64,000 bases of DNA from Hymenopus coronatus (taxonomy: Eukaryota; Arthropoda; Insecta; Mantodea; Hymenopodidae). Within the stretch, counting starts at the first letter, position 1; every line of letters starts with the position of its first letter. Below, in pieces: positions 22,445-34,239 of this stretch. The notes under the pieces are model-generated. The model had not been told where the DNA came from. It saw nothing but the letters and a program-made list of their open reading frames with translations, and did not search any database. The stretch spans positions 98,649,281 through 98,713,280 of the forward strand of contig CM060898.1 of the NCBI GenBank assembly GCA_030762935.1. The letters are read 5' to 3'. The translations under genes and the position numbers were made by a program.

Positions 22445-22818
22445 TTTACTAGTGGCGGCTCGTAGCTAAAATGATTGAAAAGTGCTATGCCAGACATGGG
22501 GCCGACAGGAGATCTAGCGATTGAACGTAGGTTACTCACCTCACATTTTCTTGCCGAGTGACGAAGGTGCCGGTCCCCATAGCCACGCTCGCCAAAGCGT
22601 CTCGCTTTGGTGTTTCGCAGCGCAGGGGATCGTGGGTTCGAGTCCCGCCTTGGGCATGGGTGTTATATGTTTGTGTATGTGTGTGTAAAAAGTAAAACAG
22701 AAATTCAGTAATCATATAGCAATCACAGTAAACAAATTAGGTAAATAAAAAGTAGGGTATACAGTGTCGGAGTCCCGATCAGACTCCGGAACTGTATTTA
22801 AAAAAAAAAAAAAAAAGA
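22445..22818 (+). mobile_element. tRNA-headed SINE-like element with poly(A) (family 5)
   Basis: A tRNA-like part lies at about 22577-22658, with a strong B-box (GTGGGTTCGAGTCCCGCC). A GT-rich spacer and GTCGGAGTCCCGATCAGACT follow, then a run of about 17 A at 22800-22816. The tRNA-like part does not fold into a convincing cloverleaf by eye, so I call it SINE-derived and not a tRNA gene. Confidence 0.5.
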
Positions 22819-23485
22819 GTTGTTTTGATACAAAAAGCGCAGTGATGGCTTCGTTACACCTGAGCGCTAGTCATAATTTCTATGCTGGTATTAACTACTT
22901 TGTTTACATTAAACACATTTTACTAGAATAATTATTACAGCCACTTACTGGCTGTGGTTAGGCAAGTTCTTTTGCACGTAATATTCTTACGCTGCCTTAT
23001 AATTAACATATCTACTAAATTGTTTCTCTTTCACAATAAATAAAGCAGAAAAGTTCCACTGCTATTTAGCCTTAAAATATTTTAAAATTATTTAACTAAT
23101 ATAGTAAATCGTTAAATTTTAAACTTAATATTCTATAACTTGCGTGTAATATCTTCTCTCTGGAGGTTTCACTCACGGATACGTATGACTTAATTTCAGT
23201 TCGTCAAGCTTAGGTTCTCTCTCCAACCTTAAGAGAAATAATTTAAAATATACCTCAAATATAGTATTAATAAATACTATTTATAACTGCATATGTGTTA
23301 AATCGCATTAAATATGTCTAAAATGCACTCATCTTTTTATATAAGTTCATTTCCGGGTACTTAATAAACTAATAAGAAACAAACCCTAAAAAATAGAATC
23401 TTGTTATCCATTTTATATGTTTACAAATACGATTATTCAGAAAGTACCTTTTGAAATTGTAACTAAATACCTGTAAGATCACAAA
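22819..23485. other. unassigned AT-rich sequence
   Basis: No gene, RNA or named repeat is visible between the poly(A)-tailed SINE and the solo LTR. Confidence 0.4.
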
Positions 23486-24437
23486 TGTGTCGCTGTTTCT
23501 TTCGTCTACCTTGGAGTCGGTCTGGATTAGCGCCAGTGAAATATTTTATAAAAGAGCTTGTATATACCTCTTTGAAGTTCTACGATTCGCCGGCTATGCT
23601 CATCCATGTAGAATACAAGTTTGACTCTCACTGAAGGGAGAAAGAATGACTGGGGTATGTGACACGGGGTAGACTCACTAATAGAAGTACTTCACTTTAG
23701 ATTCCTCTGAATTAATGATTTTATTCACCTTTGTTACTTATTGAGGCACTTATCCTACGAGCAAATCCCGACATAGTAGTTCTTGAAGACGTAGAAATAT
23801 GTTAATAACTAGTGCTATTTTCTTCTGCTTACCAAATTCTGTTTTCGGCGGTCATCGATAATTACCGCGTACTTCCCTATTACGCGACAAATCACCTCGT
23901 GCGATAACTGCCATGTTTCGCGTAATAATATCACATACCCGGACACTAACACTGCTGCATCCACGTACATACAACATACAGCCTACCGCATACAGCATAA
24001 CAAGCCTAATTTCTTGTGAGCGCTCCGCTTGTATACCGAAAATATCCAATCTTGATGCTCATTCCTGATTGGTTGAAAAGAAGCGCGAAAATAACTTTGT
24101 CGCGTGATTAATTTTGGAACTTGTATTAAACTCACATGACCGCTCTTTATAATGGAAAAGTCCCGAGCTGCTAACTTTTGGGGAAGAGACCTCTCTCTAT
24201 AAAACTCCCTGTTGCTTATATCTCTAATGTGCTACATTCTTGCTCTTACAAAAGCATTTATGATGCTAGGATTAACAAACTAACTTTGGCGAGTACAATA
24301 GCAACTTCTTATCCTAAGGTTTTGTGTTCTGCAATCTGCTCAGTCTTGGCTGCTGAAGCAGATATATTACCTATATTAACCCTATGCAAAAATAATAATT
24401 AAACTAATAAAATACAAAGCGGGCTAATATACTGTTG
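23486..24437 (-). repeat. solo LTR of the Gypsy-type element at 1.6-6.2 kb
   Basis: This is the third copy of that LTR and the most complete, about 950 bp without internal deletion. Shared blocks include GTCTACCTTGGAGTCGGTCT, CGGCTATGCTCATCCATGTA, AAGAAGCGCGAAAATAACTT and the terminus CGGGCTAATATACTGTTG. No interior sequence flanks it, as expected after LTR-LTR recombination. Confidence 0.75.
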
Positions 24438-25899
24438 AAATGTTTGTTTTATGCTTCAGATATAGAGGCGTTTGATATTGTAACGCTTTATGTTTACAAA
24501 TTGAAATCCGCATATTAAACTGCAAACTTTCCTGTTTTTGTAACTTACACAAAATTCTCTCTGCCACTCTTCATGAAACAGACGTGCCGACGAAGCATAC
24601 TCGCCACTGAATGAGGCGTGTCAGAAGCACAGGTAAAGCTGAGTAGCAGTAAAGGGGAGGGATGGGCGGTATGTGAGGTAAGAACGCGTTTCAGTGGAGT
24701 GGCCCTTTTGAGCCGATTTTGCCTATGCCTAGACTATGCACCGATGAAAATATCATCACAACCATCACCACTACCTCATCATCAATATTTTAAAATAAAT
24801 TTCAAAATTAATGGTTCAGCTACATTTTTACTTTTATAGTTTTCTAAATTCCTTAGTCATTCGTTAAGTTTGCTTTAAGACTATTAATGGAGAGCGGTGC
24901 TAGGTCTCCGGGATCTGACCAAGGAAAACGATCTAGAAACATTTACCTCAAGCAGTCAAACTGTTTGAAATAGTAATGTTTTTGCAGGAAGTGAACCTAA
25001 TCTTGGGTGTAAGCCTATTTTGTCGGAATTATAATAGCTGTATGGCATAGCCCGCCAGGAATACCATGTCTCCTGAATCCATTATTTTGTTATGGTGTAT
25101 GAAATGCCTTACCAAACCATATCTCATGTAGCATGTACTGCTGGTATACACATGTTCAGTCTGCGGTTTATCTGTAGTTAACCCTTGTACCTCGAAAGGA
25201 CTGTATTTTAATTCTTGACGGTGTGACATGCTTAAAAAAACATATTAATAAGGAACTGTGATTAAAATTATATAGTCTTAAATTAACAAGTGGATGTGTT
25301 GTAGTTTTTATGGTTGTTGATGCAGAAAAAATGTGCTGGAGCTAAGCCCATCAGTCCCTCAGAAGGAACTACATTAATGAACCACAAACTATTTTATTTT
25401 TTGGTTACATCCGAAATAATCATATCTATGTAACATGCTGATATATATGGTAAAATGATTTGATAGACAAGAAAATGTCTCTATTAGGAGGAAGACTGCT
25501 TTATTGCCAAGAATAACCTCTCATTTTCACTTGGTTGTTGTTTAATCAAGCAATAGGTTGTTAAAGAGCGAAGTATTTCACTGAAACACTTCATATTAGC
25601 GTTTAAACATTGTACGAAATTATCCACAAAGATGTCGTTATTTTTACACTGATTTGAAGAATTTTCTTGTTCCATTTGACATTTTTATTTCAAGTCAGTA
25701 ATACTGTAGGTTAAAATTGTAATTTCTAACTTAGAATATTTAAATACCATAAAAGGTTTAAGGCGAAAACCCCTCTTTATTTCCAGTACCCTGAAGATAT
25801 AAACCATGCACGGAGTTCGTAAAAAATAAATAATGTAAAAGAATGTTGTGTCTGTTTAAAAAAAATACATGTTTAATTATTCTTTGTGTTCATTTCCAT
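24438..25899. other. unassigned sequence
   Basis: About 1.5 kb contain only short ORFs with no motif I recognise. The composition is ordinary AT-rich intergenic. Confidence 0.4.
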
Positions 25900-26110
25900 G
25901 CAGGTACAGAATGAAAACAAAAGAATAGTGCTAATGTTAATTACTTGTTTTTTTCAGCCATGTGTAGGACAGGAGGTGGATAGGTAGAGTCAGACTGAAA
26001 ATTTCAAAGCCATAGCTGGGATTTAAATCACGGATCTAGTCGGTTGCTCTAACTGCTGAGCTACCAAGTTAACTTACCGACACGGCATTAAATTCCCCAA
26101 CTGACGCGCA
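25900..26110 (-). mobile_element. SINE family 3 copy, minus orientation
   Basis: On the minus strand it reads CAGTTGGGGAATTTAATGCC, the tRNA-like GGTAGCTCAGCAGTTAGAGC, the B-box-like region AAATCCCAGCTATGGC and then CAGTCTGACTCTACCTATCC. It matches the copies at 26290, 40346, 40654 and 60352. Confidence 0.75.
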
Positions 26111-26190
26111 TACTTCCCGGTAAACCACAAGGAAATCTCCAATTATTTTTATATGATTTACATGTAGTCAGTACTTTAGGTCCCGGGTTT

Positions 26191-26256
26191 CATAGTTTAA
26201 CCAACTGTCAGGTAAATTACTTAACACTATTTGATATGATAGTTGGTTAAACTATG
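26191..26256. repeat. perfect 16-bp inverted repeat between two SINEs
   Basis: CATAGTTTAACCAACT (26191-26206) and its exact reverse complement (26241-26256) enclose a 34-nt loop. The arms match the far body of SINE family 3 (TGGTTAAACTAT occurs in the copy at 40346), so the hairpin is the meeting point of two opposed copies. Confidence 0.9.
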
Positions 26257-26289
26257 GCCCTATTATGATCTCCGCTTGTGGTTTGTCGG

Positions 26290-26446
26290 TGTCCACGCTC
26301 GTTAGTTGGGGATTTTAGTGCCATGTCAGCAAATTACTCAGCTCAGTGGTTAGGGCAACCAGCTGGAAACCGGGAGATCCGTAGTCTAAATCCCGGCTAT
26401 GGCATTGCATTTTTCAGTCTGACTCTACCTATCCAATAACGTTAAT
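26290..26446 (+). mobile_element. SINE family 3 copy, plus orientation
   Basis: The tRNA-like head CAGCTCAGTGGTTAGGGCAA and the closing CCCGGCTATGGCATTG lead into TTTTCAGTCTGACTCTACCT. It mirrors the minus copy at 25900-26110, giving a fold-back block of about 500 bp. Confidence 0.75.
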
Positions 26447-26495
26447 GTTTACAAAGAACGGTTGTTTTGTTTTCGCTATTTGCTTATCATTGCAG

Positions 26496-26752
26496 ATTAG
26501 AGCTCCGTACAGCGCCACAACATCAAGCGGCTACGATTCGTACCACAGTCCGCACCGGCTGTGTTACATGCGGCGCAACTTAACGGAAGAACCCTCCATC
26601 AAAATGCAACGCCACCACCATCTGCAAACAGCATCCTCAACCAGGACCAATTCCAATTTAATAGACAACAATCGGTATCTGTAAATGATGCTTTGACGGG
26701 ACATACCAGAAAAATGATTATCAAGTCATATAACGGTCTTACGACTGTTTAA
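26496..26752 (+). CDS. candidate terminal exon of an unknown gene
   Basis: A good acceptor (pyrimidine-rich TTTTCGCTATTTGCTTATCA, then TTGCAG at 26490-26495) opens a block with many more CpG and GC-ending codons than its surroundings. Two frames stay open. Using the AG at 26495 in phase 0 gives about 62 residues rich in Ser, His and Arg (TSSGYDSYHSPHRL near the start). Using the AG at 26500 gives about 83 residues rich in Gln and Asn, ending GLTTV at 26752. I do not recognise either protein, and no upstream exon could be found. A poly(A) signal about 100 bp downstream supports a transcript end. Confidence 0.4.
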
Positions 26753-26853
26753 GGACACAAGAGTGATCTCTAGTCAGCTACAATGCCTATTTTGAATTAC
26801 CTATGTGTAAAATATACCTATCACTGTTTTCATGTACATGTTGAGTGTTCAAC

Positions 26854-26859
26854 AATAAA
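26854..26859 (+). terminator. poly(A) signal AATAAA
   Basis: AATAAA lies 102 bp after the later stop codon, followed by a T-rich stretch (GTTTTATATTCTGAATGTG). It fits the 3' end of the candidate exon. AATAAA is common in AT-rich DNA, so this is only supporting evidence. Confidence 0.4.
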
Positions 26860-26879
26860 GTTTTATATTCTGAATGTGA

Positions 26880-28639
26880 AATCATGCCGCTTTATGATTG
26901 TGACATAAAATTTTAATGCAAAAAACATACAAACAAGTGTTCTTTTTCCATCTTAACACCCAGGTAAGTAATAATGAACATATTATTTAAATTTCAAATG
27001 ATTTTATGCAATCCCAGCATTAAAACGTCTTATTATGACGGCATAAGTCGTGCGAAACTGCCCTATTTCTGGCACCAGTACCAGAAAATGAATGACGCAA
27101 TTACCATGGCAACAAAAAAGCAATGACGTCATCACCGCCACAACATAATTTTCTCCAATGTGCTTTTAAGAAAACCTGAGATCGTCACTCTCGTAAGTGG
27201 AGCAACACCTTCCATTTTCCTCTAAAGGTGTTGAAACAAATAAATGAAGTAACATCTGCTTAACAACCATATTACGCCATACATTTATAATCTCTGAAAC
27301 ATTATAATTTTTCATTTAGCTTATTATAATGCTAAAATGATTATAATCTCATTGTAACACTCGTAAAAATTAGCCCGTTCGCTCTCCTCACGCGCTAAAC
27401 ACATACGCATGTCACAGCCATACACTAGTATACACTAGACACATAAATAGCTATTTTTAAAAAAGAAATACAATTATTTTATTTGTACTTTTATAATTAT
27501 TCTGAACAGTTAAGGAAATGTATCTGCGAAATATGGCAAAAATTTTGAATTTGTAAGTTAGATTTTTACTGTACCTGCCCATAGCTTGTACTTTCATTCT
27601 AAACAATTTTATTTTTTAATATCCACAATTTTAATGTCACGAATTACTGTTGAGTTGGTCTGTGTGGTTTAGGTAAAGCACCGCATTTAACTTGAAATTC
27701 AATTCTATTCTATCCTATTCTCTCTCTCTCCTTCTCCCTCCCTCCTTCCCCCTCTCTCACTCTGTCCCTCTCTGTTTTTTTCCGCACTTTTCAGTAGTGA
27801 AAGTGCTCCTTGATTACAGTTTGTCAATTTACAATTTATTTGCTTGAAATTTCGAAACTTCAGATATTAGGAATTTAAAAAGTGTTGTGCACTAATTACG
27901 ATATTAAATCGTACAACTAAAACTATTTCCCATAACTCACATCGAAAACAAACAATTCTATAGATGTACGTAAAAACGGATTATTTCTCAAACTAATTAA
28001 AATTAAGAAATTCCTGCAAGATTTCTTTATATTGGATCTAAACTGAAATGAAAACTTTAGGAGCGATACGATAAATGTAAGGCCCAATGAGCAGTACATT
28101 ATTACGATCTCAAAAAGTGATTAATTATTAATAAAAATATCTTAAAGGACAATGGGAATGAGTTTTTAAACTTCCTTATGTTATTTCATTTAAATTTTGC
28201 TTAAATTGTTACTCGAATAACAAGACTATGATACTTGAATTAGATAAATCGAATAGTTTTGAAATTGCGAATTTTTTATGAATCTCGATTTGTAAAATAA
28301 TTGGAAATGTAATTTATCACACGCGCATTAGATGTAAAACTAGGTCATGCACAATGTTTTCCACTCTTCCTTTAAGGCATAAACGCTTTTACAGAGAAAC
28401 ATGAGTAAAAACCCCAATCTAGGCTCTTAAATGTATTAAAATTGTATAAATTTTAAAAATTAATTAAATTTTATTCCTTTAAAGTCTAATTTAATTTTAA
28501 GTTGCTGTTTTTTCTGTTAGTTTGTAGCCAATATATTTGCAGCTACGTATGCCAAATTGCATTGCTCTTGGTGAACATCTATTAACGTTTTGCATATGTA
28601 GAAAACCGAATTTGTAGAAGCTAGTTGGAGGGACAGTCA
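26880..28639. other. unassigned intergenic sequence with a pyrimidine tract
   Basis: No gene is seen. A CT-rich tract (about 27705-27777) of the TCTCTCTC/CCTCCC type is the only marked feature. Confidence 0.5.
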
Positions 28640-29060
28640 ACTACAAGGGCGGATCCAGGATTTCTGTGAGGGAGACACAGCGGGTGGTTTAGAGGTCCTC
28701 TCCAGAAAATATTTTAAAGTTTTTTATAAAATTTAGACTTTAAGGTAGAAAAAATTTGGAGCAGCTAATCGTAAAAAGGGTAAATAAATATCTGGTACCA
28801 ATAATACTAGTTTGAAATACTAAACGAAAATTATCACACAAGGAAAATATACCATCAAAATAGCTATGAATTAAGCAATGCACAAGTAAAACATCCTTGC
28901 ACTTTTACTTACATATTGACTTAAACAAAAAAAAAAAAAAAAAAACATCAAAAAAATTTTAAAAAAAAAGTTCCTTTCTATACATATTTTTTTGTAGTTG
29001 GCTTATCCTCCCCGTATGTAGGACTGACACCTCCTAGAACTAACATATATACATGCTCAT
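28640..29060 (+). repeat. possible MITE with GGGCGGATCCAGGATTT start
   Basis: The block begins near GGGCGGATCCAGGATTTCTG and contains A-rich runs at 28930-28970. The same GGATCCAGGATTTT...GGGAG motif occurs on the minus strand near 47470-47500. Two occurrences suggest a dispersed repeat, but I cannot define its ends. Confidence 0.35.
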
Positions 29061-30319
29061 TTATCTAAATGATAAAATTCATCTTTCAATGTACAAAATC
29101 TGTTTAGAGGACAATGACGTTGGCAGTGACATAACCTCAATTTATGCAGGCTTTTGTACTGAAGTTGAAAATGTTTCATTACTTACTTCCGCTTGTAAAA
29201 AAATCATCGTTCAATCTCTGCTTCTTAAACACAAAGTGATCCATTTTGTACGACAAAAACCAAAGCAAACGTAACCATCACGAAATTGTGGAATATCACA
29301 GTTTGAACCATAACATTACCCATGCTACTGCGCAGCGTCTCACTCCCCGCCGCCTCTCAAAGCACAACAGGCCTGAGTAAGCCAGTAACGTGGTTAATCA
29401 AGCAGACATTTTTTTTAAACCATGGGTAAATCAATGATACGCAAGTTTGTTATTGTACTAATATTGCGTCCAGTCGCTTAACACATATAATGGAGATTTA
29501 TAATGTTGGAGTGCATATATAGGTGTGTGTAAGTGTGTGTATGTGTGTTCCTTGGCGAAGGGCGAGCGTGCTGTTCTAGCAAATGACATATATCTAATGA
29601 ATGCCAGAAGCCCGAAAGATGGCCTGCTTATTCCCAAAAAAATACATAAGTATTTATAAGCAGTTCTGCCACGGTCCAAGAAATCGATTAATGCCCCCCC
29701 CCCAAAACAAGCTATTTTAGCTGAATATTCAGTCCCTATGTCCCTTAATAACAGTTTGACACATAGCTCGTTAAGTGTTTATGGGTCAAATGTGTTATGT
29801 TCGTAGCTAACGAGATAGCTTGCGGCGCGAACTGAAATCATGTGATTCTAGTCCAATCATGACCCGATGAAGTAAAACTAAAGTCGCCTAATAGTTCGTA
29901 CATTTAAATCATGGAGCTATTCTGTGTTAGCCATGTCTAAGATTACCATTACTACGTAACGCTGATTCGCGCCGTAATCTGTTTATCTCGTTAGCCACAT
30001 TATACGTTCTAAGTGTGAGTTAAAACAGCCAAACCAATCAGAAGAAAGCTTTGGGCTCTTAGGATTTTTACAGCATTTGCTTTAAGGTGCACATATTACA
30101 TACACTCTCAGTGGTAATAAAACAGAAAGGAAAAAGAAAATATATGGTAATGAAGATATAATTGAACCTCTCTTTTATCTATTCACTTTTTTCCCCCCAG
30201 TTATTCGCTTAACATTTTAGGCACCAAAATGTGGCCCAATTATACTTTTCTCATTAATGAGTCAGATTTTCTGAAATCCATGTATGAAATATACAAATTT
30301 ATGTATTGACCCGCTATGC
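29061..30319. other. unassigned sequence
   Basis: No gene or known repeat is visible. A short C-run lies near 29695, and GT-rich bases lie near 29522-29550. Confidence 0.4.
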
Positions 30320-30376
30320 CACGATAACGGATTTATAGCAAAATCTCTTTATTTATTACAAATTCTAGAACAATAA

Positions 30377-30583
30377 ATGCCTGCCTGCCTGGGTAGTCTG
30401 GTGATAACGTGTCTGCTTCACATTCAAAAGGTTTTTTCGGGGGGTTCCCTTATCCTGAGAAGACGAATGCCGAGCAACTTTAAGCTCCATGGATCCCGAG
30501 AGCATTTGAGCATCATTTCACCAATTTCATTCATCGTCCGATATGACTAACCATGTTAAAGGACGTTAAGCTACAAAAAAAAA
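30377..30583 (+). mobile_element. SINE family 2 copy with target duplication
   Basis: The head TGGTGATAACGTGTCTGCTT, then CTTATCCTGAGAAGACGAAT and GTTAAAGGACGTTAAGCTAC, match the copy at 19163. The B-box part is deleted. AAATGCC on both sides (about 30373-30379 and 30581-30587) is a plausible target duplication, and the two flanks join into the LTR sequence seen at 34300. Confidence 0.8.
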
Positions 30584-30691
30584 TGCCTTTACTCATTGCT
30601 GCATAGCAATTTTATCTCTCGTCGACGCCCGTACACAGTTGTCGACTGCTTCGGTTCCCTCTATTCCAATAGCATTCTGCGGTGGGCTCAG

Positions 30692-31628
30692 ACGTTGGGT
30701 GTCATATGCGGTGTACTTATATTTTGGGTGCCTTATTCTCCAGATCACCACATTCAAAGCACCAGATGCTGAGTTCTCGGCTTCGACCCCAGATTGGTGA
30801 CGTTGGCAAGACTCACTCCACTACCAATGAGTAGATCCACGTACCTGTTGAGGTGGATCTACTACCGGTGAATTTGCTTCGGCGTTACCCAGCCTACACG
30901 ATAGTTGACTCTGTCGGGGTGGTGCAGCTAATGGAGGTAGTTCAGGAAGTGATCTTATAATAATGAAGACTTGCGTAACTTTTCTGGAGTTTACTTCTTA
31001 CTAGGAGATGCGAGACAAGCCCTTTGCTTTACAAGTCTGCTAACTGAAACACTTGTTAGGAATTTTAGTACTTGTTTAATCACACGTAATTATATTTACT
31101 TCTTCTTCCTTGTTTCCGCTTTATACAATATAATTTAACACATTTACTGACTTTAAATACTCTTAGAGCGCTGGAAACTACTGAGTTTCGTTACAATTTG
31201 CCGCACTTAACTTTGTGCGAAGAAGCGAAGTTCAACCCGACAACCGACAGCATGACAGTATTACAAGATCAGCATAACAACGTCATACAGCGACAACCCC
31301 GATATGTCTTCTTGGGCTCTTTATATACTAAAAATACCGTCATGGCGGCTTCTTTCTAATTGGACAGAAAGGCCGCGCAATTGACGTAAATATTACCCAA
31401 AATTCAGTTTTCTCAATCCAGGGTGCACTGCAACACTCACGTGACACATGTTGTACAATGGAAAATTACTGTCTTCTGAATTTTAAGGTTAACTCCCGGC
31501 GTGACCCGGTTGTAAGTGACTGGACAAAAGAAACCTATCTAACAAAGCGCTTCTCACACCATACTACTATATTGGCGTCAGCTTTCTATTTCTTCTCCAA
31601 GTTGAATTTGCTCTGTTAAATACATACG
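30692..31628 (-). repeat. second LTR family (LTR-A), inserted in another LTR
   Basis: It is the reverse complement of 48496-49320 over its whole length. On the minus strand the shared blocks are GAAAGCTGACGCCAA, TATATAAAGAGCCCAAGAAG, TATTATAAGATCACTTCCTG, AAATTCACCGGTAGTAGATC and GGTAGTGGAGTGAGTCTTGC. CAAT-rich and TATATAAA elements in the middle look like a promoter region. Confidence 0.7.
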
Positions 31629-31972
31629 TTAATAAGCATTTGCAATCTTTAATTATACAGTGCTAAATAATTAATAACAATAGTTTTTATAGAGCAGCTA
31701 ATTAACGGTCTCAACTCTTAGCGTTGTCTGTCGCTGCTGATCCCTGGGGCACTGGTTGCCCTCCGTTTATACTTCTTGTCGACGCAGCAAAATATTTTCA
31801 GAAGCAAGGTTCATTATTGCATGTGTATATTTAATGCAGGTATGCCATGTTACACCTAGGCGCGACAATTAAGGATTTGATGTATACCGCCCACTAATGC
31901 AGTTAAATTTACCCACACATGTGTCACTGCAGTGGAGCTATGGAAGGCAAACTGCCACGCACTTGCCACAAT

Positions 31973-32720
31973 TCAGGGTGAAAAGGTGTAAGTGCGAGCA
32001 CATGGGCACATGGTCAAGCTGATGCCTTCTCCCGTCCTGCTATCGTAGCGGGCTAGACGATCCAACTGTACACCAGCCTCTTCCCTCGGCGCAGCTTCTG
32101 AATCCGGTAGATGAGTCATTCTCTTCACATATTGTTGTAGAAGCATGGGGCAGCGTCTCTTGTTCCAGGTAGGCCACACCAAAATACCAAATTGAAAATC
32201 TCGCTTGTTGGCCTGCAGATCGTAAGGGTTTTTCATCCGGTCGCTCGCTACCTGGATGTGTTGGCGCGCCATCTCATGCGTGTTATGAACTAAGTAGGAG
32301 AATCTCGTGATTCTCTATACAGTCGACTCCTGACTGCTCTGCCCCAGGGGAGCTTCCAAATATTAGCTCGCTTGGTACACGCGTCAAATCACTCCAAGAT
32401 CTCTCTCATCAGAGTTGACTTGAAGTTCATACCATGATCATTGCGTAGCTCCAACAGTACTTATCCATGGCGATAGAACAGTTCTTTCGCGAAGCAGCTC
32501 ACGATGGTTAGGAATAGCGTACACCCCCGGTCACTTGGTGAAGTAATTCATAACCATCAACAGATACATATTACCCCTGTCTGACTCAGGAAATGGCCCA
32601 GCTATGTTAGTATAAAGAACAAAGCCGCAAATTGCTGATGGTGGGAGAAATTGCGCCAACTTTATGGGCAGAAGTCATAACGTTTCTGTCCACGAAGGAG
32701 TGAAGTAGGCGCTAACGCTA
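31973..32720 (-). pseudogene. Gypsy integrase remnant
   Basis: Minus-strand fragments, in order, resemble the integrase core: NIAGPFPESDRGNMYLL and NYFTK (region of the first catalytic Asp), then LRNDHGMNFKSTLM (where family members have a conserved SDQGRNFES; here the Asp is displaced). A C-terminal piece opens with ARQHIQVASDRMKNPYDLQA, then VWPTWNKRRCPMLLQQY. Stops and frame changes separate the fragments, so the enzyme is dead. The wording of the C-terminal block is typical of arthropod Gypsy elements. Confidence 0.8.
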
Positions 32721-32940
32721 GTTTTAGTATGGCGCTCTTTAGTGTTTATGCAAATAAATACTAGCACATTATTGTTAACTTAAAAGGAGACAATGACACC
32801 ACCGATATCAATAGCGATGCTGGTTAAGAGGAAGATGATGGTGCAATGATCGGGTTTGAAGAGCTGTAGAAACATGTGGGAGTACAGTAATACTGCTTAT
32901 TGTTTGGCTATGTTCATGGTTGCCAACTCATTGTGTGATA

Positions 32941-33000
32941 ATTTTTTTTTTTTTGGTAGTGTTTAACGCCCGCTTTAACTACTAATGGCACCGCAGGCGG
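32941..33000 (-). mobile_element. SINE family 1 tail fragment
   Basis: A T-run followed by GGTAGTGTTTAACGCCCGCT and GGCACCGCAGGCGGTA is the 3' end of family 1 as seen at 8600-8660. The remainder is missing. Confidence 0.65.
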
Positions 33001-33488
33001 TATTGTGTGATAAGCTGGATCGCAACCAAAAATAAACATATCGACATTCCTTCAAACAAAATATTCTGTCGCACGTTCTACATATTGCTAATAACATGCA
33101 TGTATAAAAATTAGCTTATAGAGAACAAATTGATTTCGCTCTGTGTGATAACAATTACTTGCATGTGAAGTGCAATTGTTTCCGCTGCACCCTATTGCAG
33201 TTAAGCAACTTTCCCTATGCGCAAGATTTTTTCATTTTCACCTCACGACCTATACTTATGCGTTCGGAGGGTGCTCCCATGTTATACTCCTCCATGTGAC
33301 CACGGCTCCTGGTCTGCGTCCATGACTTCCAGCACAGTTGTTAACACTGGCGGCACCACCTCTTAGCGTCTGCCCCTAGCCTCAGCCAGTAGTACCGTTG
33401 TCGGAGTTGGTCGATATAAGGTCACGAAGTCCCCCCAATTACTTCCTCCAGAACTTCCAACACCTAATTCCTAGGGAGGATCACAACT

Positions 33489-33545
<57 letters not shown>
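33489..33545. repeat. (TC)n microsatellite
   Basis: A nearly uninterrupted CT dinucleotide run of about 56 bp. Confidence 0.95.
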
Positions 33546-33825
33546 GAAAATTTCCGTTGGGCGATTCCGAAACTAAGAGTGCATCTTTCTTGGTCTTCAG
33601 CGAGTCCCATTAGGCCCAGTAAGATTTATACACATCACTCCTGGATTGAATCTCTTCCCAAATTATTAAAACATTATTTGTTGTTAACGACGCTGTCAAT
33701 TCCCAGGATCATATCAGCGCCACTAGTGTGTCAAGAAGTTTGTCCTGCAGGAGTTCCTTTATATGGCAGTAAATCTATTGATATGAGGATGTCTATTTTA
33801 GGCACAGTTAGAAAATCATCGGTCT

Positions 33826-34155
33826 AAAGCTGGTTCGAACCCGCGACCAAAAAAGCCAGAACCTAACCGAGCTATTCTGAGCGACTGAATGCATTCCCAT
33901 TCAGGTCTAGTCGCTTCTTCTAATTTTCTCAGGAGTGGCCCCAAGTCATCGTCCCCTCATCGAGCTTGTGCTTTCCCATTCATCTGTAGACACCATCAAA
34001 ATCATGAGAGGTACGGCACGCTCCTCTGTCTTTGTCCAGTGGCTGTATTCCTCTGGACAGGTCTTTTTGACATGGGTTCATTTGAGCAACATTATACCCA
34101 TGTTTTTCATCATCTGATATGACCTACCAGGTTAAAAGATGTTAAAACTAAAATC
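33826..34155 (+). mobile_element. SINE debris, family 2 tail
   Basis: CATTTGAGCAACATTATACC, CATCTGATATGACCTACCAG and GTTAAAAGATGTTAAAAC (34078-34155) match the SINE family 2 tail. A tRNA-like B-box on the other strand (GCGGGTTCGAACC, about 33833-33845) may be a separate SINE piece. Confidence 0.45.
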
Positions 34156-34239
34156 AGCTAAAATACGTTTACCAATCCCTCTATAACTTTTTTATTTTAT
34201 TTATTTATTTATTTATTTATTTTTTTTTTGTTTAATCCT

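Larger units (their letters stand above)
30320..32720 (-). mobile_element. Gypsy element 3' part: integrase plus 3' LTR with nested insertions
   Basis: On the minus strand an integrase (32720-31973) is followed by an LTR. Its pieces at about 31930-31630 and 30690-30320 match the isolated copy at 34240-34660. Between the pieces lies a different LTR (30692-31628), and a SINE sits at 30377-30583. The order of events is LTR first, then the second LTR and the SINE. Gag, protease and reverse transcriptase are absent. Confidence 0.65.

Noticed and set aside
22571..22660. tRNA gene with a good B-box
   Set aside because: No full cloverleaf could be drawn, and a GT-rich body with poly(A) follows, as in a SINE.
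33489..33545. CT run as a CRISPR-like or regulatory array
   Set aside because: A plain dinucleotide microsatellite without spacers.
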